A stretch of 64,000 bases of DNA from Jeongeupia naejangsanensis (GCF_016865585.1 NZ_JAESND010000001.1:682001-746000); one strand, 5' to 3'. Counted from the stretch's first letter, positions 35,460-45,657 are shown. Numbers and translations are program-made. Notes: generated by a model not told the origin, from the sequence alone.

Positions 35460-36122
35460 TCAGTCGGTGCCGTATTTCGGTGAATGCGGCCCGTACAGCA
35501 GACCGTTCGGGCCACCGGCGGACAGCATGCGTACGCTGGCCAAGCCGGCAATCGGGAACGTCGCATCGGTCACATTGTTCGCAATCTGTTTGATCGCAGC
35601 GGTAATCAGCATGCCCAGCAAGCCGTTCGAAGCATTGTTGCTCTGCTCGTTGCTGGCCGCCGATGCCGAACCGGTCCACAGCACGTCCCCGGTACGCAGG
35701 TCGACCAGTCTGGCTTTGGCCGCCACGGTCGTGATGCTGTCCAGCACCACATAGCTGGTGCCGTACTTCGTGACCGTGACGTACAGGGCCGCATCCGCGC
35801 CGAAAATGTCCTTCAGCTTGGCGGGCGAAGCATCGTGCATTTCCGCAGGCAGGCTCAGGCCGTTCTGCTTGAAGGTCTCGTTGACCAGCGCGACCGGCAG
35901 GACGTAATAACCCGCTTCGGCCAGCGGAAACGTCATTTGCGACAGCATGCCGTAACTTGCCGCCACATCGGGCGATTCGTTCAGCGGCGGCAATACCAGA
36001 ATCGACCGTGGCTTGCTCTGCTTGAACGCGGTGTAATCCTGCGCAGCCCGTTTCGGCGTGGCACATCCGGCAACCAGCAATACCACCGACAGGCATGCCG
36101 CCAATTTCAATAGTGCTTTCAT
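35460..36122 (-). CDS. DUF799/GNA1162-family lipoprotein
   Basis: A 220-residue lipoprotein: signal peptide with lipobox LLVAGC (Cys20), followed by the family block RSILVLPPLNESPDV. A later region, ALYVTVTKYGTSYVVLDSITTVAAKARLVDLRTGDVLW, matches the DUF799 pattern and resembles TolB-N/CsgG-like folds. It is the last of three lipoprotein genes and ends 160 bases before cdiA. DUF799, DUF4810 and CsgG-family lipoproteins are known to be encoded together, presumably as an outer-membrane complex. Its presence inside a CDI operon is unusual. Confidence 0.85.
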   Translation of the reverse strand: MKALLKLAACLSVVLLVAGCATPKRAAQDYTAFKQSKPRSILVLPPLNESPDVAASYGMLSQMTFPLAEAGYYVLPVALVNETFKQNGLSLPAEMHDASPAKLKDIFGADAALYVTVTKYGTSYVVLDSITTVAAKARLVDLRTGDVLWTGSASAASNEQSNNASNGLLGMLITAAIKQIANNVTDATFPIAGLASVRMLSAGGPNGLLYGPHSPKYGTD

Positions 36123-36135
36123 TGTCTTGCCTGCC

Positions 36136-36483
36136 TTATTGCTTGTAGTTTTTCAACAGGAAATCCATGTAGGCCACGGACTCGGGGAAAAGCGCCTTTT
36201 CGGTATTGAATTGCTGTACGGCCTGATCGCCCTTGCCGATTTCCGAATACAGCATGCCGAGGTGAGCGTGATAGCCCGGCGGCGGCATTGCGCCATTGGC
36301 GCGAATTTTCTGGAAGCTTTCTTCCAGTGCCGCAATCTGCGTTTCAGGCGCCTGCCCCTGGAAATGCTTGTAGACCTGTTGCTGATAACCGCCCCATTGA
36401 TAGAGCGTCTTCGGCGCGGTGTTGCAGCCGGAAAGAAGGACGCCGGCCAGCAGGGCCGCCGGCAGTGCACATTGCCTCAACAT
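36136..36483 (-). CDS. DUF4810-family lipoprotein
   Basis: A 115-residue lipoprotein with lipobox LLSGC (Cys20). The block TLYQWGGYQQQVYKHFQG and the tail FPESVAYMDFLLKNYKQ are the DUF4810 pattern; the middle looks TPR-like (YHAHLGMLYSEIGKGDQAVQQFNTE). It sits between the CsgG-like gene and the DUF799 gene with gaps of 23 and 13 bases, so all three are one unit. Confidence 0.85.
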   Translation of the reverse strand: MLRQCALPAALLAGVLLSGCNTAPKTLYQWGGYQQQVYKHFQGQAPETQIAALEESFQKIRANGAMPPPGYHAHLGMLYSEIGKGDQAVQQFNTEKALFPESVAYMDFLLKNYKQ

Positions 36484-36506
36484 GATTTTTCTCTTTTCGT
36501 TTTGAA

Positions 36507-37187
36507 TTATTGCTTGGCCGGATTCCAGGCACCCGATTCGACGGCCGATACCAGATTGTTGACCGCCTCGCGCATGGCCAGATCAAGCACCTTGCCGTTC
36601 AGCGTCGAGTCGTAGCTGGCCGTGCCGCCAAAACCCACGACCTCGCGATTGGACAGGCTGTATTCACCGGCGCCCTGGCTCGAATACACCACTTCGGACG
36701 TGGCGATACTGACGACATTCAGGCTGACCTTGGCATAGGCAATTTGCGACTTGCCGCGCCCGAGGATGCCGAACAGCTGCTGGTCGCCCACTTCCTTGCG
36801 GCCGAATTCGGTCACGTCACCGGTAATGATGAAGTCCGCGCCCTTGAGCTTTTGCGCCTGTTTCTTGATCGAGGCTTCCTGCTGCAGCTCTTTCATGTTG
36901 TCGCGATCAAGCACATTGAAGCGATTGGTCTGCTGCAAATGCGTGATCAGGATCGTTTTCGCCTGTCCGCCCAGACGGTCCACTCCATCCGAGAAAATGC
37001 CGCGCATATAGGCCGAACGGTTGTCGAACTGCCCCACCGCCACCGGCGTGCGAACGCCGGTATACGGCCGGCTCGCGCTGTCGACCTTCTTGACCGCCAG
37101 CGTGGTCGAGCTCTCGGTGGCGCATCCGGACAGCGATGCCGCCGCAATCGCGACCAGGGCCAGCAGAACCGGTTTGAACTTGTTCAT
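36507..37187 (-). CDS. CsgG/HfaB-family outer-membrane lipoprotein
   Basis: A 226-residue lipoprotein: signal peptide and lipobox SLSGC (Cys19), then a CsgG-like domain with AVGQFDNRSAYMRGIFSDG, ILITHLQQTNRFNVLDRDNM, GADFIITGDVTEFG and AYAKVSLNVVSIATSEVVYSSQG. CsgG proteins form outer-membrane secretion pores for curli; this shorter relative is the type found beside DUF4810 and DUF799 genes. The ATG at 37187 has a good site (CAGGAG) and starts the signal peptide. It begins 48 bases after the cdiB stop. Confidence 0.85.
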   Translation of the reverse strand: MNKFKPVLLALVAIAAASLSGCATESSTTLAVKKVDSASRPYTGVRTPVAVGQFDNRSAYMRGIFSDGVDRLGGQAKTILITHLQQTNRFNVLDRDNMKELQQEASIKKQAQKLKGADFIITGDVTEFGRKEVGDQQLFGILGRGKSQIAYAKVSLNVVSIATSEVVYSSQGAGEYSLSNREVVGFGGTASYDSTLNGKVLDLAMREAVNNLVSAVESGAWNPAKQ

Positions 37188-37235
37188 TTTCAACTCCTGA
37201 TTGAAGCCATCAATCCGTGCGCACGGGCGCATGAA

Positions 37236-39017
37236 TCAGTATTGATATACAAGCTGAAAGCCCGTCGTCGGCTTGCCGTCGCCAAACCCTTCCGGGTGAT
37301 AAAGCGGCCAGCCGATGAAGACGTCGTAACTCACGCTGCCCGCCGGACTGCCATAGCCCCCCCGCAGGCCGAGCACGGCCCCAGCCAGTCTGGTCCCCGG
37401 CAGGTTGACGGCATTGGGGCCGTAAACCTGGCCATAGTCGACGCCGACATAGACCGACTGGCCGGTATTCCACAATGGCGTATCGACCTCGTTGCGCCAG
37501 TAGAAGCCCTTCTCGGCAGTCAGGCTGTTTTCGCCGTCGAAACCGCGCACGGTAAAGCGGCTGCCGATCGATAGGTCCTCGGTGAAATACAGCGTGTCCC
37601 GCGTTGTCTGTCCGTGCAGCGTGCCGGTGTAGCGCAAGGGCATTTCGCCAATCCGGAATGGCGCAACCAGCGTCGCATCCAGGCTTTGCAGCTGGTAATA
37701 GAACGTCGGCACCTTTTCGCTTTCGGTCGGGAAATCCTGCATCGCGCCAAACCACGGCACGCCTTTGCGATAGGCCGCGGTCAGATCCAGCTGGATCTGG
37801 TCCCAGAATCTCCGGTAATTGAACCCCAGCTCCGCAAAGCTGTTGGCACGGCGCTGGACTTCGATTTCGGTATCGTCGATGAAGCTGTGCGTGATCCGTT
37901 TTCCGGTCTGCGCCTGAATCGAGAACTGTGTCGACTGATCGCGGTACACCAGCCGGTTGATGCGGAGCGCCATGTTGTCGGAGACGCCGCTGGATACGAA
38001 ATCCTGTGCAACACCGGCAATCGTCTGGTGGTAACGCGATTCGTTGGCGGTCGCGGTCAGCGTCCAGTACCCCCACGGCACCGAGTAATACAGACTCTTG
38101 CCCAGCGACCCCAAGCCGCCGCGATTGAAGTCGGCGTCATGCGTATAACCGATGTTGAGCAGGTCGTTCAGGCCCAGCGGGTTGTCCAGCGCCAGCGACA
38201 CACCCGCCTGGTACTTGCCGGTCGAACGAGATCCGGTGTCGTCCAGGGTCGCCACGACCTTCCAGAACTTGCCGCGCTTGATGGCGATCACCACATCGCT
38301 CTCGCCGGCCAGTTTGCCGGGTACGATCTGCATGTCCACATCCTGGCTGGGTACGCGCTTCATCTGCTCCAGTCCCTGCTCCAGGTCCCTCAGGTTCAAC
38401 AGCTGACCGCGTTCGGTCGGAAACGCACTCCGCCAAGTACCGTATAGCGACGGATCGGCAAAGCGGATTTCGCCGATCCAGCCCGGCATCACCGTCAGCG
38501 CCAGCCGGCCACCCGACAGATCCTGCTCCGGCACCAGTACGCGACTGGTGATGTAGCCGTGATCAAGCAACTGCTGCGTCAGCTGTTTGGCGATGAATTC
38601 AACGCCCTTGGCACCAACACAACGCCCGGCAAAGCGTTTCGCCATCGGCGAAAGCCAATGAAATTCACCGTTCAGCAAACGCCCGGCATCGGCGAGGTGC
38701 AGCGTCTCCAGCGCATGCAGCGGGATGGTCAGCGTCACTTGGTTGACCACGAAACACGTCGACTCAACCGGCAGCTTTTCATCGGCCGAAACGGCTTCCG
38801 GCACTGGCAGCGCAACCCTAGGCTCGTTGAGCCGGTCCTGACGCTCCTGCTCCTGCTGGCGCTGTTGCTGGCGGATGATCTGCTCGTCGCCGGACGGCAG
38901 TGCATATGCCGAATGCGTAACCACCATGAAAGCCAGCAAATACGCCGCGTTTTTCAGCAGCCCCGGCCGCCCACCGGCCACGCCACCACGAAGACTTTTT
39001 TCCCGCACGAAATTCAC
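37236..39017 (-). CDS. cdiB: CdiB: TpsB-type outer-membrane transporter (ShlB/FhaC family)
   Basis: A 593-residue two-partner secretion transporter that exports CdiA across the outer membrane. It has a signal peptide (about 20-40, AAYLLAFMVVTHSAYA), a Gln/Arg-rich helix (EQIIRQQQRQQEQERQD), and POTRA regions (about 80-230, with LVPEQDLSGGRLALTVMPGWIG). The barrel runs to a C-terminal Tyr (LVYQY). The VRGFDGENSLTAEKGFYWRNE segment holds the conserved V-R-G-[FY] tip of the plug loop. The start is GTG at 39017 with a weak site; a later start before the signal peptide is possible. It leads the five-gene run down to cdiI. Confidence 0.92.
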   Translation of the reverse strand: MNFVREKSLRGGVAGGRPGLLKNAAYLLAFMVVTHSAYALPSGDEQIIRQQQRQQEQERQDRLNEPRVALPVPEAVSADEKLPVESTCFVVNQVTLTIPLHALETLHLADAGRLLNGEFHWLSPMAKRFAGRCVGAKGVEFIAKQLTQQLLDHGYITSRVLVPEQDLSGGRLALTVMPGWIGEIRFADPSLYGTWRSAFPTERGQLLNLRDLEQGLEQMKRVPSQDVDMQIVPGKLAGESDVVIAIKRGKFWKVVATLDDTGSRSTGKYQAGVSLALDNPLGLNDLLNIGYTHDADFNRGGLGSLGKSLYYSVPWGYWTLTATANESRYHQTIAGVAQDFVSSGVSDNMALRINRLVYRDQSTQFSIQAQTGKRITHSFIDDTEIEVQRRANSFAELGFNYRRFWDQIQLDLTAAYRKGVPWFGAMQDFPTESEKVPTFYYQLQSLDATLVAPFRIGEMPLRYTGTLHGQTTRDTLYFTEDLSIGSRFTVRGFDGENSLTAEKGFYWRNEVDTPLWNTGQSVYVGVDYGQVYGPNAVNLPGTRLAGAVLGLRGGYGSPAGSVSYDVFIGWPLYHPEGFGDGKPTTGFQLVYQY

Positions 39018-39598
39018 AGCGCTTCAGCTCTAGAAGACATCAAACACTGCCGGCTCATTACTCCGCCGATCACACTGTGCCAAGTAAATACGTAAGAAAT
39101 CACTTAACCCAGTCAGACAGATAACAACAAGTCGTTCAGTAAGAAAAATACTACCATCTGTCCGAACATCTTAATAAAACTTACACACTTTCTAGTTGCT
39201 TTTTCGCAAAAAGATGCTAATGGCATCAAAAACACCCTACAGCACGGTGTCCGCGCATTCAGACCTAACGCCATGCGCAAGAAAGCATCTGAATCGGGCG
39301 ACATCAACCGCTCCCGAAATCCGTCAGGCTGATGATGTATACGGTACACACCACCCCGCCGGGCTACCCGCCTCCTTTCAACGGCAAGAACCAAGTAGAG
39401 AAAAGCTGACCCGGCTTGGAAAAGGTCGTCAGCAAACAAAAACGGGGCGATCCCGTTATCGGTGCGGCTTGTCCGGTCCCGAATCCGTAGTCCGTCAGGA
39501 CGATGAGCATCGCCCGCGCCGCCCGGCTGGCATGATCCGGGTATGGCCCCTGCGTTCCCGACAAGCCGGCGAATGCGTGTTGCGCGGTCGCGGCCATG
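39018..39598. promoter_or_regulatory. Upstream region of the CDI operon
   Basis: About 580 bases between the cdiB start and the terminator of the next operon. The stretch at about 39055-39240 is AT-rich and should hold the cdiB promoter. The part at 39250-39590 is GC-rich, without a supported gene; a plus-strand frame there has composition like shadow coding and no clear ribosome site. Confidence 0.45.
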
Positions 39599-39621
39599 AA
39601 AAAGGGGCCCTTTCGGGCCCC
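39599..39621 (-). terminator. Intrinsic terminator of the aminotransferase operon
   Basis: Stem 39604-39610 with 39615-39621 (GGGGCCC/GGGCCCC), four-base loop, and a run of T on the minus strand at 39603-39599. It lies 33 bases past the stop of the minus-strand aminotransferase gene. Confidence 0.88.
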
Positions 39622-39653
39622 GTGAAGATCGCTCAAACGTGAAACGGTATTGC

Positions 39654-40934
39654 TCAGCTGGAGAACACGCCCTTCTGCTGCAGTTCGCGCAGCGCATCTG
39701 CGACAGCGGCGATGACGAAGTCGATCTGCTCTTCGGTGTGCGCGCCGCAGATGAAGTTGACGTCGCGGCGCAGCAGCACGCCACGGCGGGCCATGGCGGC
39801 CTGGAACGGCTGCATCAGCTTGACGTGCTCGGCCGGATCCTTGGCCATCAGGAACAGCGGGATCGGATCGTAACCGTAGATGCGCAGCGGCGCGCCGGCG
39901 GCTTCGGCAGCAGCGTTGACACCGGCACGGAGGCGACGGCCCAGTTCGGCGATGCGGGCCACGTAATCGGTTTCGCGGTAGACGCCGATCACGGCTTCGC
40001 AGACCGCCAGCGACAGCACTTCACCACCGAAGGTCGTCGAGACCTGCAGTTCGTCAAGGCGGCGCAGGTGACGCTCCGGGCCGGCGATCGCCGACAGCGG
40101 CATACCGGCGGCAATGCCCTTGGACAGGCAGACCATGTCGGCATCGACGCCGAAGAATTCCTGCGCGCCGCCCAGTGCCAGACGGAAGCCGGTCACGACT
40201 TCGTCGAGGATGAACAGCGTGCCGTTGGCCGTGCACGCGGCGCGGACTTCCTGAACGAACTCGCGGCTCAGCACGCGGTTGTACGGCACCGACAGCAGCA
40301 CGCACGCCAGCTTGTCACCGAGTTCGGCAATCTTCGCCAGCAGCGCCGGCTCGTCCGGCGGCGTGAACAGCGGCATGCGCGTGGTGTTGTCGGCCACTGC
40401 CTTGGGCACGCCCGGGGTGTCGAACTGGAAATGATCATGCCAGCCGTTGTAGCCGACGGTGATGATGTGTTCCCGACCGGTAATGTGGCGCGACAGGCGA
40501 ACAGCAGCCGAGGTCGCGTCGGCACCGGTCTTGAAGAAGCGGGCCATTTCGGCGTTCGGAATGATCTCGACCAGCGCCAGCGTCGCACTGATTTCGACTT
40601 CGGTCGGCAGCGAGTGCAGCACACCCTTGGCCAGATGCGACTGGATCGCGCCGACCACCGCCGGGTGGTTGTGGCCCAGCGTGTTGGCGGCCAGGCCGCA
40701 GATCATGTCGAGGTACTGGTTGCCGTCGACGTCGTCGACCAGCGCGCCCTGACCACCGGCGAGGTAAACCGGGAATTCGCCGAGGGCGAACATTTCCGGG
40801 CGCTTCATCATCGACTGGGTCACGCCCGGGATGAGCTTGCGCGCGGCTTCAAGCATCTGCATCGAACGCTCGATGTTCAGCGGGCCGGTAATGGCGCGCG
40901 GCAGGGTCGTGGGCTTACTGGCAACGGTTTCCAT
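39654..40934 (-). CDS. Class III aminotransferase, MxcL-like
   Basis: A 426-residue PLP enzyme of the glutamate-1-semialdehyde aminomutase fold. The cofactor-binding blocks are FFKTGADATSAAVRLSR, YNGWHDHF, ILDEVVTGFRLALGGAQ, and the Schiff-base Lys in DMVCLSKGIAAGMP. True HemL has GKVIGGG-type sequence there, so a haem role is unlikely. In myxochelin synthesis MxcL, an enzyme of this same fold, transfers an amino group to the aldehyde released by the NRPS reductase to give myxochelin B. Its position beside a DHB-NRPS cluster with a reductase supports that role. It is last in a minus-strand pair with the exporter and is followed by an intrinsic terminator. Confidence 0.78.
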   Translation of the reverse strand: METVASKPTTLPRAITGPLNIERSMQMLEAARKLIPGVTQSMMKRPEMFALGEFPVYLAGGQGALVDDVDGNQYLDMICGLAANTLGHNHPAVVGAIQSHLAKGVLHSLPTEVEISATLALVEIIPNAEMARFFKTGADATSAAVRLSRHITGREHIITVGYNGWHDHFQFDTPGVPKAVADNTTRMPLFTPPDEPALLAKIAELGDKLACVLLSVPYNRVLSREFVQEVRAACTANGTLFILDEVVTGFRLALGGAQEFFGVDADMVCLSKGIAAGMPLSAIAGPERHLRRLDELQVSTTFGGEVLSLAVCEAVIGVYRETDYVARIAELGRRLRAGVNAAAEAAGAPLRIYGYDPIPLFLMAKDPAEHVKLMQPFQAAMARRGVLLRRDVNFICGAHTEEQIDFVIAAVADALRELQQKGVFSS

Positions 40935-40985
40935 GAGTTTTCCTTGGCGTTTACTTGAAATGGGGGAGGGATGAAATCACTGCAA

Positions 40986-42197
40986 TCACGCGGCCACCGC
41001 GACAAGGCGGCGAACGCGGACCAGCAGCCAGAGCAGACAGAGCGCAGCCAGACTGCTCGCCGCAGCCAGCCAGCCGACGGTGCCGAAGCCTTGCAGCGCA
41101 CCGGCGGGTGAAACGACGATCATGTGGCCGGCCACCCAGGCGCCGAGGCCCGATGCACCGTCACTGGCGGCGATATTGACCGCGAGGTAGCGGCCGCGCA
41201 GGTGCGGCGGCACCATCCCGGTCAGCAGCGCCATGGCCGGAATCGCCCGCCCGGAGGTCAGTACCATGAAGGCGATGAAGACCGGCAGGACCAGCCACAG
41301 CGGCGACGGCGGCAGATGGCTGAAAATCAGGTGCGGTACCATGCTGGCCAGCACCAGACCGACGAGCACTTGCGCCTTGCCGAAACGGTCGACCAGCTTG
41401 CCGATGCGGGGCATCGCATACAGCGTCGCCGCGCCGGCCGCGCAGTACAGCCATGGCAAGGTATCGAAGGCGATGCCGACGTTGCCGACCAGATACGCGC
41501 CGAGATAGGGAATCAGCAGGAAGCTGGCGAACACCACGGTGAACGTCAGCAGCCAGCCCAGCGGCAGGCCCGGCATGCGCCAGATTTCGCCAAGGCCGCT
41601 CCGCGGCGCTTCGCCGTTCAGATGCCCCTTGATCGCCGGCAGGCACCACGCCAGCAACACCCAGAACACAGCGGCCAGCGCCGCCACGCCCCAGAACGGC
41701 ATGCGCCAGCCGCCCATTGCCGCCAGTGCCAGCCCGACCGGCACACCGGCAACGGCGCAGATGCCGAAGGCCGACATCACCGTACCGATGGCCTGACCGC
41801 GACGTTGCGGCGGAATCACATCGGCGACGATGGTCATCACCACCGCCCCCATCAGTCCGGCGCAGCCGCCGGCGACGAAGCGGGCGGCCATCAGCCAGCG
41901 GTAGTCGGGCGCCAGCGCGCAGGCCACGGTCGCGCCGATGAAGCCGGCGTACAGCAGCAGCAGGGTCGGCTTGCGATCGAAACGGTCGAGCCAGAACGAG
42001 CCGAGCACCCCCATCAGTGCCGACGCAAAGGTATAGGCGGACACCAGCAGGCCGAACTGGCCGGCGTCGATGCCGAACGCCGGCATCAGCTCCGGCGCCA
42101 GCGGCATCAGGATCATGAAATCGAGGATATGGCTGAACTGCAGCGCAGCCAGCAACCACAGCAACTGCTTTTCCTGCCGGGGTTCGAGCAAGGACAT
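40986..42197 (-). CDS. MFS transporter, probable siderophore exporter
   Basis: A 403-residue major-facilitator protein with about 12 membrane segments. The loop 2-3 motif is visible as GSFWLDRFDRKPTLL, and the sixth-segment region as PFWGVAALAAVFWVLLAW. It reads divergently from the siderophore synthesis genes from a shared region with a Fur box, and is followed by the aminotransferase gene after 51 bases. Exporters of this class occur in catecholate siderophore clusters, so export of the siderophore is the likely job; the substrate itself is inference. Confidence 0.8.
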   Translation of the reverse strand: MSLLEPRQEKQLLWLLAALQFSHILDFMILMPLAPELMPAFGIDAGQFGLLVSAYTFASALMGVLGSFWLDRFDRKPTLLLLYAGFIGATVACALAPDYRWLMAARFVAGGCAGLMGAVVMTIVADVIPPQRRGQAIGTVMSAFGICAVAGVPVGLALAAMGGWRMPFWGVAALAAVFWVLLAWCLPAIKGHLNGEAPRSGLGEIWRMPGLPLGWLLTFTVVFASFLLIPYLGAYLVGNVGIAFDTLPWLYCAAGAATLYAMPRIGKLVDRFGKAQVLVGLVLASMVPHLIFSHLPPSPLWLVLPVFIAFMVLTSGRAIPAMALLTGMVPPHLRGRYLAVNIAASDGASGLGAWVAGHMIVVSPAGALQGFGTVGWLAAASSLAALCLLWLLVRVRRLVAVAA

Positions 42198-42431
42198 CGG
42201 GTATTCCTGGTGTAGCGGATCAGGGGATCCGGTGGGTGAATCTGGTCATCAAGCGATGGCAGGCGGAACGTGCACAGCCAATGCACCGGCGACCCAATCA
42301 GCATGCAGTGATCCGGGGCCGATAAAAAGCTGCAAATGCGAATCAATTGCGTTTCTCAAACGAAAAATTCCGTACGACAAAAGTCCCAAGCAAGTTTTTC
42401 GGGCATCGTTATGCCGGTCGGATACTACACC

Positions 42432-42450
42432 AATAATGATTTTCATTATC
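42432..42450. promoter_or_regulatory. Fur box
   Basis: The 19-mer AATAATGATTTTCATTATC matches the classical Fur consensus (GATAATGATAATCATTATC) at all but two or three positions and is near palindromic. It lies in the 558-base gap between the divergent exporter and isochorismate synthase genes, in an AT-rich patch (about 42345-42475). It should make both directions iron-repressed. Confidence 0.85.
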
Positions 42451-42755
42451 ATTTAAAAGCAGATCGCAAGTCCCCTGAGCAACACCGGGAGCCCAGTGTG
42501 CAAAACCGCCGGCGTCCGGGCCATCCGGCCCCGTCCCGAGGGTCGGTCCGGCCCAGCCAGCGGGCGTCCGGACCGGTGTGCAATCACTGAAACCTGCACA
42601 ACGGCCCCGGCAAGACGCACCGATGCAACCGGGTTTTGCGAACCGCTTTTACCCAGCGCAGCGAAGCACAGACCGCTGCCCAACCCCCGGATCCAAGCGA
42701 TCCAGGCCGCGCCGCACGCCCGTGCCCGGCCACCCCGAAGCCTTGCGAGGACGCC

Positions 42756-43997
42756 ATGAATTCCAAGCTGCTCGACGCCAATCCGCTCGCCGCCACCCCG
42801 ATTGAAACCCCGGTTGCCGCCAACACCCTGCTGGACGACTACGGCGACGACGCCACCTTCTTTTACGCCTCGCCACGGCTCACCTTCCTGGGCAAGGGCC
42901 TGCATGCCCGGCTGCGCGAGCCGGGCCGCGAGGCCTTGCTGGCCCATCAGGTCGGTGAACTGCTCGCCGGTGCCCGCCAGGCGGGTATCGCCGCGCCGAT
43001 CGTCGCCGGCGCCCTGCCCTTCGACGCCGACGATGCCGCCGTGCTGTTCGTGCCAGAACAGATCATCCGCGCCGGCCGGCTGGCGCACGGCCAGATTCGC
43101 GCCGCTGCGCCGCAGCCGCTGCGGGGCGAGATCCGCCAAGTGCCCGAAGCGGCGGTCTACCACCACGCGGTCGAAGAAGCGCTGCATCGTTTTGCGACGA
43201 CCCCGCTGGAAAAAGTCGTGCTGTCGCGCGCACTCGAAGTCCATGCCCCGGGCGGCATCGACGCACGCGCACTGCTGACCCAGCTCGCCGCCCACAACCC
43301 GAACGGCTTCACCTTCGCGCTCGATCTGTTCGAACGTGGCGGCCACAGCATTCACCGGCCGCTGCGGCTGATGGGCGCCAGCCCGGAGCTGCTGGTCTCG
43401 CGCCACGGCCGCACGCTGACCGCGAATCCGATCGCCGGCACGCTGCCGCGCAGCAAGGATCCGGTCGAAGACGAGGCACGCGGCCAGTCGCTGCTCGCCT
43501 CGGTCAAGGACCTGCACGAGCACGCGCTGGTCGTCGATGCCGTGGCCAAATCGCTGGCGCCGCTGTGCAGCACGCTGATCGTGCCGCCGAAGCCATCGCT
43601 GATCAAAACCGCGACGCTGTGGCACCTGTCGACCATGGTCCACGGCGAAGTCGCCGATCCGTCGACCAGCGCGCTCGATCTGGCGCAGGCGCTGCATCCG
43701 ACACCGGCCGTCTGCGGCCATCCGCGCGATCTGGCCCACGCGGCGATCCGCGAGCTCGAGCCGTTCGAGCGCGGCCTGTTCACCGGCATGGTCGGCTGGA
43801 TCGACGAAACCGGCGACGGCGAGTGGGCGGTGACGATCCGCTGCGCCGAGGTCGACTCGGACAAGGTCCGCCTGTTTGCCGGCGCCGGCATCGTGCCGGC
43901 ATCGACCCCGGAAAGCGAACTGATCGAAACCGCCGCCAAGTTCCGCACCATGCTCAACGCCATGGGGCTGGAAGCGCAGCTGGAGGACCTGCTGTGA
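42756..43997 (+). CDS. Isochorismate synthase (DhbC/EntC/MxcD type)
   Basis: A 413-residue chorismate-using enzyme that makes isochorismate, first step toward 2,3-dihydroxybenzoate. Visible core motifs: [12 protein letters not shown], the [12 protein letters not shown] block, [34 protein letters not shown], and the late [25 protein letters not shown] plus [17 protein letters not shown]. The ATG at 42756 has GCGAGGA upstream; a longer in-frame reading from 42636 is low-complexity shadow. The GTG of the next gene overlaps its stop. Confidence 0.94.
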   Translation: MNSKLLDANPLAATPIETPVAANTLLDDYGDDATFFYASPRLTFLGKGLHARLREPGREALLAHQVGELLAGARQAGIAAPIVAGALPFDADDAAVLFVPEQIIRAGRLAHGQIRAAAPQPLRGEIRQVPEAAVYHHAVEEALHRFATTPLEKVVLSRALEVHAPGGIDARALLTQLAAHNPNGFTFALDLFERGGHSIHRPLRLMGASPELLVSRHGRTLTANPIAGTLPRSKDPVEDEARGQSLLASVKDLHEHALVVDAVAKSLAPLCSTLIVPPKPSLIKTATLWHLSTMVHGEVADPSTSALDLAQALHPTPAVCGHPRDLAHAAIRELEPFERGLFTGMVGWIDETGDGEWAVTIRCAEVDSDKVRLFAGAGIVPASTPESELIETAAKFRTMLNAMGLEAQLEDLL

Positions 43998-45640
43998 GCA
44001 GCACCCCGACCCTCGCCCACATCGAAGGCTTCACCCCGTGGCCGGCCGAGGCCGCAGCCCGCTACCGCGAACTCGGCTACTGGCGCGGCGAAACGCTCGG
44101 CGCCATGCTCGCCCGCGTTGCCCGGCAGTTCCCCGGCCGCACCGCACTGATCTGCGGCAAGCGCCATCTGTCGTACCACTATCTGGACGAGCGTGCCGAC
44201 CGGCTGGCTGCCGGCTTCGCCCGGCTCGGCATCGCGCCGCAGGATCGCGTGATCGTGCAGTTGCCGAACATCGCCGAATACTTCATTGCCTGCTTCGCGC
44301 TGTTCCGCCTCGGTGCGATTCCGGTCATGGCGCTGCCGGCGCACCGCAGCGCCGAGATCGGCTTCTTCGCCGAAACGACCGGCGCAACCGCCTATGTGAT
44401 CGCCGACCGCCACGGCGGTTTCGACTACCGGACGCTGGCCCGCGACGTACAGGCACGCAGCCCGTCGCTGCAGCATGTGATCGTCGTCGGCGACGCCGCC
44501 GAATTCACCGGCCTCGACACCCTGTACGTCGAGCCGGCGACGCTGGCAAACGTCGATGCGTCGCAGGTCGCGCTGATGCAGCTGTCGGGCGGCAGCACCG
44601 GTACGCCGAAGCTGATCCCCCGCACGCACGACGATTACCTCTACAGCGTGATCGAAAGCGCACGGATCTGCGGTTTCGATGCCGAAACCGTCTACCTCGC
44701 CGCCCTGCCGGTGTCGCACAATTTCCCGCTGTCGTCACCGGGTACGCTCGGCACGCTGTGCGTTGGCGGCACCATCGTCCTGGCGCGCGACCCGGCGCCG
44801 GAAACCGCCTTTCCGCTGATCACCACCCACCAAGTCACCGTCACCGCGCTGGTGCCGGCGCTGGCGCTACTGTGGTTGCAGGCTGCACCGCAGCACGCAC
44901 CGCTCGCCTCCTTGCGGATGCTGCAGGTCGGCGGCGCGCGGCTATCGGCCGAGGCGGCCCGCAAGGTCAAACCGCTGCTCGGTTGCCAGCTGCAACAGGT
45001 GTTCGGCATGGCCGAAGGCCTCGTCAACTACACCCGCAACGGTGATCCGGACGATCTGGTCATCCAGACCCAGGGCTGCCCGATCTCGCCAGATGACGAA
45101 GTCCGCGTGGTCGACGACAACGATGCCGACGTACCCGCTGGCGAAACCGGCCACCTGCTGACACGCGGCCCGTACACCATCCGTGGCTACTACAAGGCGG
45201 CCGAACACAATGCCCGCGCCTTCACCGCCGACGGTTTCTACCGCACTGGTGACCGCGTCCGCCTGACGCCCGAGGGCTACATCGTCGTCGAGGGCCGCAG
45301 CAAGGACCAGATCAACCGGGGTGGCGAAAAGATCGCCGCCGAGGAAGTCGAGAACCACCTGCTGGCGCACCCGCAAGTCCGCAACGCCGCGCTGGTGGCG
45401 ATGCCGGACGACTGGCTCGGCGAGAAAAGCTGCGCCTTCATCGAGCTGGCCGCGCCCAGCGAAACGCCGGCACTACGGCTCGCGCTGCAGCTGAAAACCC
45501 ATTTGCAGGGCCGTGGCCTTGCCGCCTACAAGATTCCCGATCGCATCGAGTTCGTCGACGCCCTGCCGCTGACCGCGCTGGGCAAGGTCAGCAAGGAAAC
45601 GCTGCGCCGCCAGCTCGCTCAACCCGCCCATTCCGTATAA
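43994..45640 (+). CDS. 2,3-dihydroxybenzoate-AMP ligase (DhbE/EntE/MxcE type)
   Basis: A 548-residue stand-alone adenylation enzyme that activates 2,3-dihydroxybenzoate and loads it on the aryl carrier domain. The P-loop-like [19 protein letters not shown] (about residue 196), the aryl-acid pocket block [40 protein letters not shown], and the core Lys region [10 protein letters not shown] near the end are all typical of EntE/DhbE. Start is GTG at 43994 with GGAGGA at 43982-43987; overlaps the previous stop by three bases. Confidence 0.95.
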   Translation: MSSTPTLAHIEGFTPWPAEAAARYRELGYWRGETLGAMLARVARQFPGRTALICGKRHLSYHYLDERADRLAAGFARLGIAPQDRVIVQLPNIAEYFIACFALFRLGAIPVMALPAHRSAEIGFFAETTGATAYVIADRHGGFDYRTLARDVQARSPSLQHVIVVGDAAEFTGLDTLYVEPATLANVDASQVALMQLSGGSTGTPKLIPRTHDDYLYSVIESARICGFDAETVYLAALPVSHNFPLSSPGTLGTLCVGGTIVLARDPAPETAFPLITTHQVTVTALVPALALLWLQAAPQHAPLASLRMLQVGGARLSAEAARKVKPLLGCQLQQVFGMAEGLVNYTRNGDPDDLVIQTQGCPISPDDEVRVVDDNDADVPAGETGHLLTRGPYTIRGYYKAAEHNARAFTADGFYRTGDRVRLTPEGYIVVEGRSKDQINRGGEKIAAEEVENHLLAHPQVRNAALVAMPDDWLGEKSCAFIELAAPSETPALRLALQLKTHLQGRGLAAYKIPDRIEFVDALPLTALGKVSKETLRRQLAQPAHSV

Positions 45641-45657
45641 AAACACCAGAGACCGTC

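Noticed and set aside
39196-39642. 148-residue plus-strand frame before the CDI operon
   Set aside because: Overlaps the intrinsic terminator of the opposite operon, no domain, composition like non-coding DNA.
39654-40934. Naming this gene hemL (glutamate-1-semialdehyde aminomutase)
   Set aside because: Cofactor-lysine region and cluster context differ from HemL; MxcL-type role fits better.
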